Of a DNA stretch of 64,000 nt, positions 1 to 9,500 are shown one piece after another. The notes below the pieces were generated by a model. The model did not search any database, was not told where the DNA came from, and was given only the letters and a program-made list of their open reading frames with translations. The stretch is from an uncultured Rhizobium sp. (GTDB lineage Bacteria; Pseudomonadota; Alphaproteobacteria; Rhizobiales; Rhizobiaceae). The position numbers and the translations under genes are program-made. The stretch's first letter is position 1. Every line of letters begins with the position of its first letter. The stretch lies in assembly GCA_945952415.1 (NCBI GenBank), contig CAMFIF010000001.1, forward strand, positions 1 through 64,000, given 5' to 3'.

Positions 1-107
1 CCAGAGCGGAACAAGGAATATAATCCTATATATGAGGAGAAAATGAAAGAGGGGGCGGGAAATTTATTTTGACGATGTTTCAGGCCTTTTATGAAGGTCG
101 CGCGGCT

Positions 108-1058
108 CTAGCCTAACCCCGCAAGGGCTGCCCAGAAGGTGACGGTTGCGACGCCGAGAAGGGTGGAGAGGGTGATGGCCGAGGCGGCAAGCGGTTGGGC
201 GGTGCCGAAACGGTTGGCGATCAGCCAGGCATTGACGCCCGTCGGGACGGAAGAGGTGAGCACGAGCGCCGCCGACCATTCGGGCGTGAGGCCGAGGAGG
301 TGGCTGAAGACGAAGACGCTTGCTGGCAGGAGAAGGAGTTTTAAAAGCGCAATCGTGGTGGAAAGCCCGAGATTGCCGGAAATGCCATAGCTTCGAAGCG
401 CCATGCCCAGCGACAGAAGCGCAGCCGGCCCGGCAATACCGGCCACCTGGGCGGTCAGCGTGTCGAGAAGGGAGGGGAGCGTGACCCCGGTGAAATGGAC
501 GATCGATCCCAGCACCAGCCCGATGATCAGCGGATTCTGCACGAGGTTGAGCACGGTCTGGCGCAGCACCGCGAGCGCTCCGCGTCCCGCTTCGCCCGTC
601 TCGCGCCTCACGGCCTCCTCCATCAGCACCGTTCCCGCAACCATCATCAGCGGCAGGTGTACGGCGAGCAGGATGGAGACGGCGACGATCCCCTTGGGAC
701 CCACCACGCGTTCCACCAGCGGCAGGCCGATGAAGACATTATTGGCGAAGGCCGAAGACACGCCCGCAATGACCCCGCTTCGCCGGTCACGGCCAAAGAG
801 CCTGGTTGCGACGAGATGGCCCGCCGTCCAGGCAACGGCGACGCCGGAGAAATAGGCGATCCACAGCTTCACCGGCGTGCCCGATCCCACATCCGCTTGA
901 GCGAGCGTTCGAAACAGCAGCACCGGCACGGCGATGCGAAAGACGAATTCGCCCAGCGCCTCGCCGGTTTCCGCCTTCATCAGCCCGCAGACGACGCTGA
1001 GATAGCCGGTAAGGATCAGAAGGAAGACGGGCAGGACATCATGGATGACGGCAATCAT
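108..1058 (-). CDS. AEC (auxin efflux carrier) family transporter
   Basis: Predicted inner-membrane permease of 316 residues. The protein is almost entirely hydrophobic, with roughly ten membrane segments. It has the two-half layout of AEC/BART carriers: an N-terminal bundle starting at the first methionine, a charged middle loop near residues 150-165 (EEAVRRETGEAGRG), and a second bundle. A small, glycine/proline-rich segment, AGPAALLSLGMAL, lies in the second half, as in this family. Members export or exchange organic anions such as malate or auxin-like compounds; the substrate here cannot be read from sequence. It is divergent from the downstream kinase gene, with about 160 bp between them that must hold both promoters. 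Length is normal for the family. Family call is firm, substrate unknown. Confidence 0.85.
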   Translation of the reverse strand: MIAVIHDVLPVFLLILTGYLSVVCGLMKAETGEALGEFVFRIAVPVLLFRTLAQADVGSGTPVKLWIAYFSGVAVAWTAGHLVATRLFGRDRRSGVIAGVSSAFANNVFIGLPLVERVVGPKGIVAVSILLAVHLPLMMVAGTVLMEEAVRRETGEAGRGALAVLRQTVLNLVQNPLIIGLVLGSIVHFTGVTLPSLLDTLTAQVAGIAGPAALLSLGMALRSYGISGNLGLSTTIALLKLLLLPASVFVFSHLLGLTPEWSAALVLTSSVPTGVNAWLIANRFGTAQPLAASAITLSTLLGVATVTFWAALAGLG

Positions 1059-1218
1059 GGAATGCTCGAAGCGGGAGGCGGTGAGATCTCACCGCTCCTA
1101 GCACCGCCGCCGGGCGCTCTCCAGTGCACATCCGCCGCGGCCCGTGTTTTTCGCTTTCCTCCTCGGTAAAAAACAGTAGAACCGAATACCGGCTGACATT
1201 CCTGACCGGGGCTTCCCT

Positions 1219-2217
1219 TTGACCAAGACCACCTATGACGTTCTCACCATCGGCAATGCCATTGTCGACATCATCTCCCGCTGCGACGATGCATTCCTGA
1301 CCGACAACGCCATCACCAAGGCGGCGATGAACCTTATCGATGCCGATCGCGCCGAACTGCTCTATTCCCGCATGGGCCCGGCAATCGAAGCCTCCGGCGG
1401 CAGCGCCGGCAATACGGCAGCCGGTGTGGCAAGCCTCGGCGGACGGGCGGCCTATTTCGGCAAGGTGGCGGAAGACCAGCTTGGCCGCATCTTTACCCAT
1501 GATATCCGCGCCCAGGGCGTGCATTACGCGACGAAGCCCAAGGGCACCTTCCCGCCCACGGCCCGCTCCATGATCTTCGTGACCCCGGATGGCGAGCGTT
1601 CGATGAACACCTATCTCGGCGCCTGCGTCGAGCTCGGCCCGGAAGACGTGGAGCCCGAGGTCGTGGCGGAAGCCAAGGTTACCTATTTCGAGGGCTATCT
1701 CTGGGATCCGCCGCGGGCCAAGGAGGCGATCGTCGAAAGCTGCCGCATCGCCCATCAGCACGGCCGCGAGACGTCGATGACCCTGTCCGACAGTTTCTGC
1801 GTCGGGCGCTACCGGGCGGAGTTTCTCGATCTCATGCGCTCCGGCACGGTCGATATCGTCTTCGCCAACAAGGAAGAAACCCTCTCGCTCTATGAAACCG
1901 AGAATTTCGAAGCGGCGCTCGACAGGATCGCCGCCGATTGCAAGCTCGCAGCCGTGACCATGAGCGAAGAGGGTGCGGTGATCGTCAAGGGTGCGGAGCG
2001 CATCCGCGTGCCCGCAACCGCGATCCGCGAACTGACCGATACGACGGGGGCGGGCGATCTTTTCGCCGCGGGTTTCCTCTTCGGCTATACGCAGGGCCGT
2101 TCGCTTGAGGATTGCGGCCATCTCGGCTGCCTCTCGGCCGGCATCGTCATCCAGCAGATCGGGCCTCGTCCGCTCGTTTCGCTGAAGGAAGCCGCCGCAA
2201 AGGCCGGGCTTCTCTGA
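1219..2217 (+). CDS. PfkB-family sugar/nucleoside kinase, probable adenosine kinase
   Basis: Cytoplasmic ATP-dependent kinase of the ribokinase/PfkB fold, 332 residues. The N-terminus (VLTIGNAIVDII) and the glycine-rich substrate-binding segment SGGSAGNTAAGVASLGG at about residues 59-75 are typical. The C-terminal PfkB signature DTTGAGD lies at residues 274-280, with D280 as the expected catalytic base. Alphaproteobacterial proteins of this type are usually annotated as adenosine kinase, so adenosine salvage to AMP is the best guess; another nucleoside or sugar is possible. The start is TTG, the only plausible one because the conserved first strand begins a few codons later. The next gene is convergent, nine bases beyond the stop. 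Confidence 0.85.
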   Translation: MTKTTYDVLTIGNAIVDIISRCDDAFLTDNAITKAAMNLIDADRAELLYSRMGPAIEASGGSAGNTAAGVASLGGRAAYFGKVAEDQLGRIFTHDIRAQGVHYATKPKGTFPPTARSMIFVTPDGERSMNTYLGACVELGPEDVEPEVVAEAKVTYFEGYLWDPPRAKEAIVESCRIAHQHGRETSMTLSDSFCVGRYRAEFLDLMRSGTVDIVFANKEETLSLYETENFEAALDRIAADCKLAAVTMSEEGAVIVKGAERIRVPATAIRELTDTTGAGDLFAAGFLFGYTQGRSLEDCGHLGCLSAGIVIQQIGPRPLVSLKEAAAKAGLL

Positions 2218-2226
2218 GCGGCTCGG

Positions 2227-2796
2227 CTATTTGAACACTTCGGCCGGATAGGCGCCCCAGATCTCGCCCTGCGAGATCCAGCCTTCCGTGCCTTCGTAAT
2301 CGGCCTCGCACCAGTCGCCATTGCACTGGCTGAGCTTCACCACCACGCCGGGCTCCAGCTTGGCGACCAGCGGGCTGTTGGACTGCGGATCATGCCGCAT
2401 GTTGACGAAGACCGATCCCCCCTTGCCGCGCATCCAGGGGGCGGTCACGGCGGTGCGCTGGCCGGAAAGCAGTGCCTGGTTCACCCAGCCTTCCGTGCCA
2501 TCCGCATCGCGGATCTTCCGCCAGTTGTCATATTCCTGGATGATTTCCACCGGCAGGCCGGATTTGAGATACATCCACGAGACCGCATAGCTCGTGCCCG
2601 GTCCGACGCGCAGATTGACCTTCTTGGATTTCAGGCTGACGAAGCGCGGCAGGGGCAGGCCGCTCGGGCCCTTGTTGGCCGATTGCGCCTCCGCCGCTGC
2701 CGGGGCAAGCAGCATCAAAGCCGCGGCGAGCGCCGCCGTCAGGTCCTTGCGAAACCTCCTGGCCGGAAGGGAAGTCTTGGGCATCGGCACGGTCAT
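2227..2796 (-). CDS. Exported SH3-domain protein
   Basis: Predicted secreted or periplasmic protein of 189 residues from the ATG at 2796. I chose this start because GGGGA lies just upstream and it puts a normal signal peptide at the N-terminus: basic RRFRK, then a hydrophobic stretch, then a cleavage-like AEAQS. Two bacterial SH3-like repeats follow. The first holds KVNLRVGPGTSYAV and ends with DGTEGWVNQALL; the second holds VNMRHDPQSNSPLVAKL and ends with EGTEGWISQGEIWG. Such domains usually bind peptidoglycan or proteins in the envelope. The ORF could extend upstream to 2877, but those residues lack signal-peptide character. It is convergent with the PfkB kinase gene and divergent from the dehydrogenase. 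Confidence 0.85.
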   Translation of the reverse strand: MTVPMPKTSLPARRFRKDLTAALAAALMLLAPAAAEAQSANKGPSGLPLPRFVSLKSKKVNLRVGPGTSYAVSWMYLKSGLPVEIIQEYDNWRKIRDADGTEGWVNQALLSGQRTAVTAPWMRGKGGSVFVNMRHDPQSNSPLVAKLEPGVVVKLSQCNGDWCEADYEGTEGWISQGEIWGAYPAEVFK

Positions 2797-2990
2797 CTCG
2801 TTCCCCATGAGGTCCGGCCCCGCCCCCGGGCGCCTCTGCCCGACGGCCGCGAGCCGCTGCGGCTCGGCCGATATCAACAGCCGTCCGCGCGGGGGCCTTT
2901 GTCTTCCCCGGTCCGTCTGCTAGAACTGGCCTCGACGGATTGTATCGTCCTTTTTGGTTAACGAGACCTGAACGAACCGCCGAAAGCGCC

Positions 2991-3995
2991 ATGACCCTGA
3001 AGAAAAAACCCAAGGTTTACATCACGCGGAAACTGCCCGATGCGGTGGAGACCCGCATGCGCGAGCTGTTCGATGCGGATCTCAACATCGACGACACCCC
3101 CCGCAGCGCGGAAGACCTGATCCGGGCGGTCGAAACCGCCGACGTTCTTGTTCCCACGGTGACGGACCGCATCGACGAGGCGCTGATCGCCGCCGCCGGG
3201 CCGCAGCTGAAGCTGATCGCGAGCTTCTCGAACGGTGTCGACCATATCGATGTCGACGCCGCAGCGAGGAAGGGCATTACCGTCACCAACACGCCGAACG
3301 TGCTGACCGAAGACACGGCCGACATGACCATGGCGCTCATTCTTTCCGTGCCGCGCCGGCTTGCGGAAGGTGCGCGCGTGCTCACCGACAAGGCGGGAGA
3401 ATGGACCGGCTGGTCGCCCACCTGGATGCTCGGCCACCGCATCTGGGGTAAGCGGATCGGCATCATCGGCATGGGCCGCATCGGCACGGCGGTTGCCCGG
3501 CGCGCCAAGGCTTTCGGGCTTTCCATCCATTACCACAACCGCAAGCGGGTCAATCCGGCGACGGAAGAGGCGCTCGAGGCCACCTATTGGGACAGTCTCG
3601 ACCAGATGCTGGCGCGCGTCGATATCGTCTCCGTCAACTGCCCCTCGACACCGGCCACCTTCCACCTTCTGTCGGCCCGGCGCCTCGCGCTGATGCAGCC
3701 GACGAGCTACCTGGTCAACACCGCCCGTGGCGATGTGATCGACGAGCAGGCGCTCATCGCCTGCCTCAAGGCGGGCAAGATCGCCGGCGCCGGCCTCGAC
3801 GTTTTCGAGAACGAGCCGAAGGTGAACCCGAAGCTGATCAAGCTCGCCCAGGAAGGCAAGGTCACGCTGCTGCCGCACATGTCCTCCGCCACCATCGAGG
3901 GGCGCATAGACATGGGCGACAAGGTGATCATCAACATCCGCACCTATTTCGATGGCCATCGTCCGCCGAACCGAGTTCTGCCGAACCGGCCTTAA
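2991..3995 (+). CDS. D-isomer 2-hydroxyacid dehydrogenase (glyoxylate/hydroxypyruvate reductase, D-glycerate dehydrogenase type)
   Basis: Cytoplasmic NAD(P)H-dependent reductase of 334 residues. The Rossmann motif GMGRIG is at residues 160-165. The three catalytic residues of the family are present: arginine in NTARGDVID, glutamate in DVFENEP and histidine in LLPHMSSAT. The family interconverts glyoxylate and glycolate, or hydroxypyruvate and D-glycerate. The ATG at 2991 matches the usual start of relatives (MTLKKKPKVYITRKLP); an upstream in-frame start at 2940 would add 17 unconserved residues. It is convergent with the GNAT gene, whose terminator hairpin lies about 25 bp beyond this stop. 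A second reductase of related function (ghrA-like) lies at 41.6 kb. Confidence 0.88.
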   Translation: MTLKKKPKVYITRKLPDAVETRMRELFDADLNIDDTPRSAEDLIRAVETADVLVPTVTDRIDEALIAAAGPQLKLIASFSNGVDHIDVDAAARKGITVTNTPNVLTEDTADMTMALILSVPRRLAEGARVLTDKAGEWTGWSPTWMLGHRIWGKRIGIIGMGRIGTAVARRAKAFGLSIHYHNRKRVNPATEEALEATYWDSLDQMLARVDIVSVNCPSTPATFHLLSARRLALMQPTSYLVNTARGDVIDEQALIACLKAGKIAGAGLDVFENEPKVNPKLIKLAQEGKVTLLPHMSSATIEGRIDMGDKVIINIRTYFDGHRPPNRVLPNRP

Positions 3996-4013
3996 GAGGC
4001 TGTAGGGATTTAG

Positions 4014-4045
4014 AAAAAAACACTTAACCGAAATTCGGTTAAGTG
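4014..4045 (-). terminator. Rho-independent terminator of the GNAT gene, overlapping its stop codon
   Basis: An 11-bp perfect stem with a 3-nt loop spans 4021-4045 (arms CACTTAACCGA and TCGGTTAAGTG). On the minus strand it is followed by seven T residues (4014-4020 read in reverse). The TAA stop of the minus-strand gene (4039-4041) lies inside the stem. It may also help stop plus-strand transcripts from the dehydrogenase gene. Confidence 0.85.
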
Positions 4046-4485
4046 CTGCTCTTCACTGTCTTCGTCATTTCGATGGAAGTGGTGCGATCAAAGCCGGGAT
4101 GGCGGCTTTCTCCGGAGCGGACAAATCCCCAGCAGCTGAAGACGCGGTGATTCTCGATGAGCTCCACCCGGGTTTCGAGCCGCAGGCTGATGCAGCCGAT
4201 CGACCGTGCCAGGTCCTCCGCTGCCACGAGCAGCGCATGTCCGAGCCCCTGGCCCTGGCGGCCGGGATCGACCGCAAGCTTGCCGAGATAGAGCGTGCCC
4301 TTCTCCTCCGGGCGGCAGAAGAGGCAGGCCACCGGCCGGCCGTCCTCCTCGATAACGAGTCCATGCTCCGCCTCCGCCTTGGCGCGAAGGCTTGCAGGCG
4401 TCAGGGCATGCGCGGAGGAGGGCGGGTCGATCCGTCCGTCCATGAAGGCGAAGGCGCGAAGGATGAGGTCATGCAGCGCCTGCAT
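4039..4485 (-). CDS. GNAT-family N-acetyltransferase
   Basis: Small cytoplasmic acetyltransferase, 148 residues, using acetyl-CoA. The pyrophosphate-binding loop RQGQGLG is at residues 76-82, after the beta-strand KLAVDPG. The C-terminal half has the expected LRLETRVELIENHRVFSCWGF motif. The acceptor substrate is unknown. The gene lies 40 bp downstream of the moeB-like gene on the same strand and may be cotranscribed with recF and moeB. Its stop codon lies inside the terminator hairpin, so termination and translation could interfere with each other. Confidence 0.85.
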   Translation of the reverse strand: MQALHDLILRAFAFMDGRIDPPSSAHALTPASLRAKAEAEHGLVIEEDGRPVACLFCRPEEKGTLYLGKLAVDPGRQGQGLGHALLVAAEDLARSIGCISLRLETRVELIENHRVFSCWGFVRSGESRHPGFDRTTSIEMTKTVKSST

Positions 4486-4525
4486 GTCGTCGGCCTAGGG
4501 ATCGATCCGGCGCGGCGGGCCCATG

Positions 4526-5299
4526 TCAGCCCGTCTTCCGGCGGCGGTAGCGGATCGTGTCGAAGCGTGCGGAAAGCCCGTCATAGAGCAGCAGGCGCCC
4601 GACCAGCGGCTCGCCCGCCCCGGTGATTAGCTTGATGGCTTCCATGGCCATGAGCGTGCCGATGACGCCGGTGAGCGCGCCGATGACACCCGCTTCGGCA
4701 CAGGCCGGGATCAGCCCTTCCGGCGGCGGGGCGGGAAAAAGATCGCGGTAACAGGGGTTCTGCTCGCCCGCCGCATTTGTTTCGTGGGGCTTCAGCACCG
4801 TCACGCTGCCGTCGAAGCGTCCGACAGCGCCCGTCACCAGCGGAATACGGGCCTCTTCGGCTGCATCGGCGGCGGCATAGCGCGTCTCGAAATTGTCCGA
4901 CCCGTCGATGAGGAGGTCGAAGCCGGAAAGCTGGAGCCTCGCCCATTCCGGCGAAAAGCGCTCGGTAAAGCGGATCACCCGCACATGGGGGTTGAGACGC
5001 GCCAGCGCACGCGCCGCGCTCTCGGTCTTTTCCTCGCCCAGGCTTCCCGTGTCATGGATGACCTGACGCTGGAGATTGGAGAGCGAGACCCGGTCGTCAT
5101 CGGCAATGCCGAGCGTACCGACACCCGCGGCGCCCAGATATTGCAGCACCGGCGCCCCGAGCCCGCCGGCGCCGATCACCAGCACGCGGGCGCGCTTCAG
5201 CGCCTGCTGGCCGGTGCCTCCCACCTCAGGCAAAAGGATATGCCGCTTGTAGCGGTCGATTTCGAGGGCGCTCAGCCGGTCGTCGTCCGTCTCGTCCAT
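4526..5299 (-). CDS. moeB: MoeB/ThiF/HesA-family adenylyltransferase (molybdopterin-synthase adenylyltransferase-like)
   Basis: E1-like enzyme of 257 residues that would adenylate the C-terminal glycine of a ubiquitin-like sulfur carrier (MoaD or ThiS). The nucleotide-binding loop GAGGLG is at residues 43-48, followed by DDDRVSLSNLQRQVIH and the DGSDNFETRY segment that contacts ATP and the carrier tail. The zinc-binding cysteines of E. coli MoeB are mostly missing: the first CxxC reads CYRD (C183-D186), and the protein stops at RYRRRKTG before the second CxxC. I recall rhizobial relatives with the same feature, so this may be normal for the clade. It begins 9 bp after recF on the same strand, so the two are probably cotranscribed. 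Confidence 0.8.
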   Translation of the reverse strand: MDETDDDRLSALEIDRYKRHILLPEVGGTGQQALKRARVLVIGAGGLGAPVLQYLGAAGVGTLGIADDDRVSLSNLQRQVIHDTGSLGEEKTESAARALARLNPHVRVIRFTERFSPEWARLQLSGFDLLIDGSDNFETRYAAADAAEEARIPLVTGAVGRFDGSVTVLKPHETNAAGEQNPCYRDLFPAPPPEGLIPACAEAGVIGALTGVIGTLMAMEAIKLITGAGEPLVGRLLLYDGLSARFDTIRYRRRKTG

Positions 5300-5308
5300 G
5301 GTCGTAGC

Positions 5309-6439
5309 CTATCCGCTAATCTGTCCCGCCGCGACCGTAAAATACTGTGCCCGCGGCCCCAGCGCATCGAAGAGCATGCGATCGGTCCCGGTCATGAAGG
5401 ATTGGCCGCCCAGCCCGTCGATGAGGTCGAAGAGGGCGGCCCGCCGGCCTTCGTCCAGATGGGCGGCAATTTCATCAAGGAGCAGCACGGGCGCAAAGCC
5501 CGTCATTGTGCCCACAAGCCGGGCATGGGCAAGAATGAGGCCGACGAGCAGCGCCTTCTGCTCGCCGGTGGAGCAGCGGCCCGCATCCATGTCCTTTGCC
5601 GCATGGAAGACGAGGAGATCGGCCTTGTGCGGCCCTTCCGTCGTGCGCCCGGCAGCGGCGTCCCGGTAGCGGTTTTCGGCAAGCAGTGCCGCGTAATCCT
5701 CCTCCAGATCGGCGGCAGGCCGGCTCGCGATCCCCTCATCGAAGAAACCCGTCAGCGAAAGCCGTGCGGAAGGAAAGGGCGCGTCGGCCGCAAGGCCCGC
5801 AATCAGATGGGTGAGAAAGCCCAGCATTTCGTGGCGCGCCACCCCCATGGCAACACCAAGCTCGGCCATCTGCCGCTCCAGCCCGGCAAGCCAGGCGGGA
5901 TCCATTCGCCCCTCGGAAAGCAGGCGGTTGCGGCTGCGCATGGCGCGTTCGAAATCGCTCGCCCGCCGCCCATGGGCGGGATCGATCGACAGCACCAGCC
6001 GGTCGAGAAAGCGCCGCCGGTCACCGGCAGGGCCGGTAAAGAGGCCGTCCATGGAGGGCGTCAGCCATAGCACGCGCAGATGATCGGTAAGCTCGTCGGC
6101 GGTCCTGGCTGCGGTGCCGTTCAGCCGCAGCCGCCGGGCCGTGCCCTCGTCCCGCGCCTCGGCCCCGGTGCCGATGGTAACCTCGCCTTCCATGCCCCGA
6201 ACGCGGGCGAAGATCGAGAAACCCTCCTCGCCGCCATTCACCCGGGTCACCTCGCCATAGGGCGCACGCCTCAGCCCGCGGCCCGGCGAAAGCAGCGAGA
6301 TCGCTTCCAGAAGATTGGTCTTGCCCGATCCATTGTCGCCGGTCAGCACCACATGCCGGCCATCGAGGCGCAAGGCCGCTTCCGCATAATTGCGGAAGGC
6401 GGTGAGCCTGATTTCCTCAATGAAGACCTTTTCGGGCAT
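5309..6439 (-). CDS. recF: DNA replication/repair protein RecF
   Basis: ABC/SMC-type ATPase of 376 residues that helps load RecA onto gapped single-stranded DNA with RecO and RecR. The N-terminus RLTAFRNYAEAALRL is typical of RecF. Walker A is GDNGSGKT at residues 34-41. The signature motif is STGEQKALL and the Walker B is PVLLLDEIAAHLD, both near the C-terminus. Length is normal. It is followed by moeB with a 9-bp gap. The convention of dnaA-dnaN-recF clustering is not seen here, which is usual in Rhizobiales. Confidence 0.93.
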   Translation of the reverse strand: MPEKVFIEEIRLTAFRNYAEAALRLDGRHVVLTGDNGSGKTNLLEAISLLSPGRGLRRAPYGEVTRVNGGEEGFSIFARVRGMEGEVTIGTGAEARDEGTARRLRLNGTAARTADELTDHLRVLWLTPSMDGLFTGPAGDRRRFLDRLVLSIDPAHGRRASDFERAMRSRNRLLSEGRMDPAWLAGLERQMAELGVAMGVARHEMLGFLTHLIAGLAADAPFPSARLSLTGFFDEGIASRPAADLEEDYAALLAENRYRDAAAGRTTEGPHKADLLVFHAAKDMDAGRCSTGEQKALLVGLILAHARLVGTMTGFAPVLLLDEIAAHLDEGRRAALFDLIDGLGGQSFMTGTDRMLFDALGPRAQYFTVAAGQISG

Positions 6440-6483
6440 GGAGAATCCTGGTGGCGGGGCACTGCCCGTCTCCTATGCCGAAG

Positions 6484-6509
6484 GCCCGCCGCTGGCAAGC
6501 GCGGCGGGC
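6484..6509 (-). terminator. GC-rich hairpin after the autotransporter gene
   Basis: A 9-bp perfect stem (GCCCGCCGC at 6484-6492 with GCGGCGGGC at 6501-6509) lies 15 bp beyond the stop of the autotransporter gene and upstream of recF. There is no T-run after it on the minus strand, so it is a weak terminator or attenuator candidate. Confidence 0.35.
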
Positions 6510-6523
6510 GGGGAGCGCAGCTT

Positions 6524-9500
6524 TCAGAATTGCCGGGAAAGGGTGAGTTTCACCAGATGGGATTGCGCGCCCGCGGCAAAATTGCCGCCATAGGTGAGCC
6601 CCAGATTGAGCCGCCCCTCATCGGCCATGAGATCGAGCCCCGCCTCCAGCGCCAGGCTGTCGGCGGCCGTCTCCGCCCCGCTCAGGCTAAAGGCCGTGCT
6701 GCCGGCAAAGGAGAAGAGCGGGCCTTCCCCCTGCGCCTCGAAGGCGTGGTTCCAGCCGATCATGCCACGCAGCCGGGCCGGCTGGCCGAGAAGATCGAAA
6801 CCCTGCGCAGCCCGCAGGCCAATGAGCGTCTCCGCCTGGGTGCTTTCGGCGGCGGAGACCGAAAGCGCTGCCGTTCCCCCCGCTTCGGAAAAGCCCTCCG
6901 TCCGCTGCCAGGTCACGGCGAGGTTGGCGAAAGGCTCGACCGTCAGCTGGTCGAAGTGGATATCATGGGCGATCTCGCCATAGGCCTGCACCGCATCGGC
7001 GCGATAGCTGGCCGAGAGATCCTCGCTGACCCCGTTGAACCGGGCGGTGCGGGCCGAATCGATATCCTGATGCACATAGGTTGTGCCGAAGCGAAGGGAG
7101 AAAGGACCCGCTTGCGTGCCGCCATAGAGGCCCAGCGTGTAGTCGCGGCTGTCGGCGCTCGAAAGGCGGGCGCTTTCGCGCACATGGCCCATGCCGATGC
7201 CGCCGAGTAGGCCGAGGCGGCTTTCATCGCCGATGGCCGTATCCCAGCCGAACAGCAGTCCACCGGTCGAGCCGATTCGGTCGCCACCCTCTTCCGCACG
7301 GGTGGAATAGCCGCCATAGGCCCGCGCCCATCCGACCGGCCCGCGCTGTTTTTCCTGCCGGAGTATATCGCCAAAGGCTTTGGCCGCATCCGGCTCCTCG
7401 GTGGCAACATAGGCCGTCAGCGCCGAGGGGGTTGCGGCGGGGCTGGGATCGCCAAGGCCACCCAGCGCCGCCCGTTCCACCGCCGCACCCCGGGCGAAGC
7501 GGCCGACATCGAAGGCAAGCAGGGAAGGCGAAGCGTGAATGGTTCCGGCAAGATCGCCGAAGGTCGTCTGCGCCTGGCTTGCGGAGAGGGAGACGAGTTG
7601 CCGGTAAAGCGGGTTGGCGGGATCGAGCGCGTCCCCCACCTCGGCCACCGTCCGCGCGTCCCCATCGGTCGCCAGGCTCTGGAAGCGGGTGCCGTTGCGA
7701 TGGAGCTTCAGGAAGAGAGTGTTCGCATCGCGGCTGATGCTCGGGGTAACGAAGGCATAGTTGGACGTCACCGTATCGAAGCTGCCGCTGATGCCGCGCC
7801 CACTTTGCAGGATCACGTCCTGCCGGTCGAGCGTGACGGCGCTTTGCTGCACCACGTCGAGCACCGCGCCGGCGCCGATGGCCGTATGGCCGGAAACGGC
7901 AAGCAGATCGGCCCGGTTCGCTGCCGGGGCGACGGTTGCCTGAAAATGGCCGCCCCTGCCGAAAGTGAGATCGCCCTTCACCCGAAGCGTGCCGGTGCCG
8001 CTTCCGGCGGGCGCCACCGTGCCGCCGCCGGCAACCGAAAGAGAGCCGACCGTTCCGCTGCCGGAAAGCGTGCCATAGCCGCCGACCGAAACCGTACCGC
8101 CCAGCGCTCCGTTGACCGCAAGCGTGCCGCCCGTCAGGCGCGTGCTGCCGGTAAAGGCGGAGGAATCCCCCGTAAGCTCCACCGAACCCGCATCTGCCAG
8201 AATGGTGCCGTTGCCGCTGATCGCCGCGCCCAGCCGGTAAGTGGGGCCGCCAATGTTGAAGACCAAAGTTCCCGCCCCCTGGCCGAAGCGGATGGCGGAT
8301 GCGTTGACAGCACCTGCGCCCCGGGTAATCTCCCCGTGCCGTGCGCCGATGGCGAGCATGCCTGACGAACCGGCGTGAACGGCAAGGTCGATGCTGGGGG
8401 CGGAAAGGGTGGCTCCGCCGGTCACCGTCAGCGCCCCGGCCCCGTCGCGGCCGATCTCCACGGCCTGCGTCGCGCTGAGCACGCTTCCGTCGCCGGAAAG
8501 CAGTCCATTGCCCTCCGCCTTTGCCTGATTGCCGAAGATCACCCGGCCCGCCCGTGCAACAGCCCCGTCCTGCAGCGCGAAGCTGCCGCGGCCCGCATCG
8601 CCGACGGTCATGTCGCCCGCAATGGCAAGAGCCGTTCCGCCACCGCCGACCGTCAGGCTACCGGAAGAGCCGGCGCTCTGACCCAGTGTGACGCGACCTG
8701 CCGTCGCCGTTGCCCCCGTGTAAAGGCTCGCCACCCCCCGCCCGGAAAGGCCGATGGTCAGTCCTCCCGAGACGCCGAGCCGGGTTCCCCCGCCGGAAAG
8801 GCCCATCTGGCCGCTGCCCCCGGTTTCCGCCCCTAAAACCAGGCTGTTCGCGGAAAGGCTGGCGGCTGTGGAAAGGTCGAGCGCACCGCTGCCTCTCTGG
8901 CCGATCGTCAGAGCGCCCACGGCCACCGTCGTATCGCCGCCGGATATGCTGGCGCTACCCTTGCCGCTTGCCTCCGCACCCAGCACCAGCGCCCCTGCCT
9001 TGAGACTTGCGGCCGTATTCGCGTCGATCCGCCCGCTTCCCGCACCGCCCGCAACGAGCGTGCCTGCGATGGTCGCCGAAGACTGGCCGGAAACAACGAG
9101 CGTCCCCTGGCCGGTTGCGCCGCTCCCCAGAACCATGGATAGAGCGGAAAGGCTGGCCGCGCGATAGAGATCGATCTCGCCCACGCCATTCTGGCCGATG
9201 GCGACCGGTCCCTGAACCGACAGGCGCGCGGCTGTGCCGACCGCAACGATGGACCCCGCCCCACCCGCCCCGCTGCCAAGCGTGATTTCGCGGGCAGAAA
9301 GGGCGGTTTCCGCATAAAGGCCGGCGCTCCGCGTAAGGCCGATGAAAAGCGCGCCGGCGCTTCCCGGCCCCGCTCCGAGCCAGAGCTGCGGCATGCGGTC
9401 GATCAGGGTGGTATCGGACGCCGTGGGGGCTTTGCCCGTGGTCCAGTTCTGACCGTTCGACCAGTCATTGTTGAGCGAGGCGGTAAAGCTGTTGGTGCCT

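Noticed and set aside
8400..9200. Repeated motifs that at first looked like a CRISPR array or satellite
   Set aside because: The spacing follows the protein repeats of the autotransporter passenger; repeats are not identical at the DNA level and there are no unique spacers.
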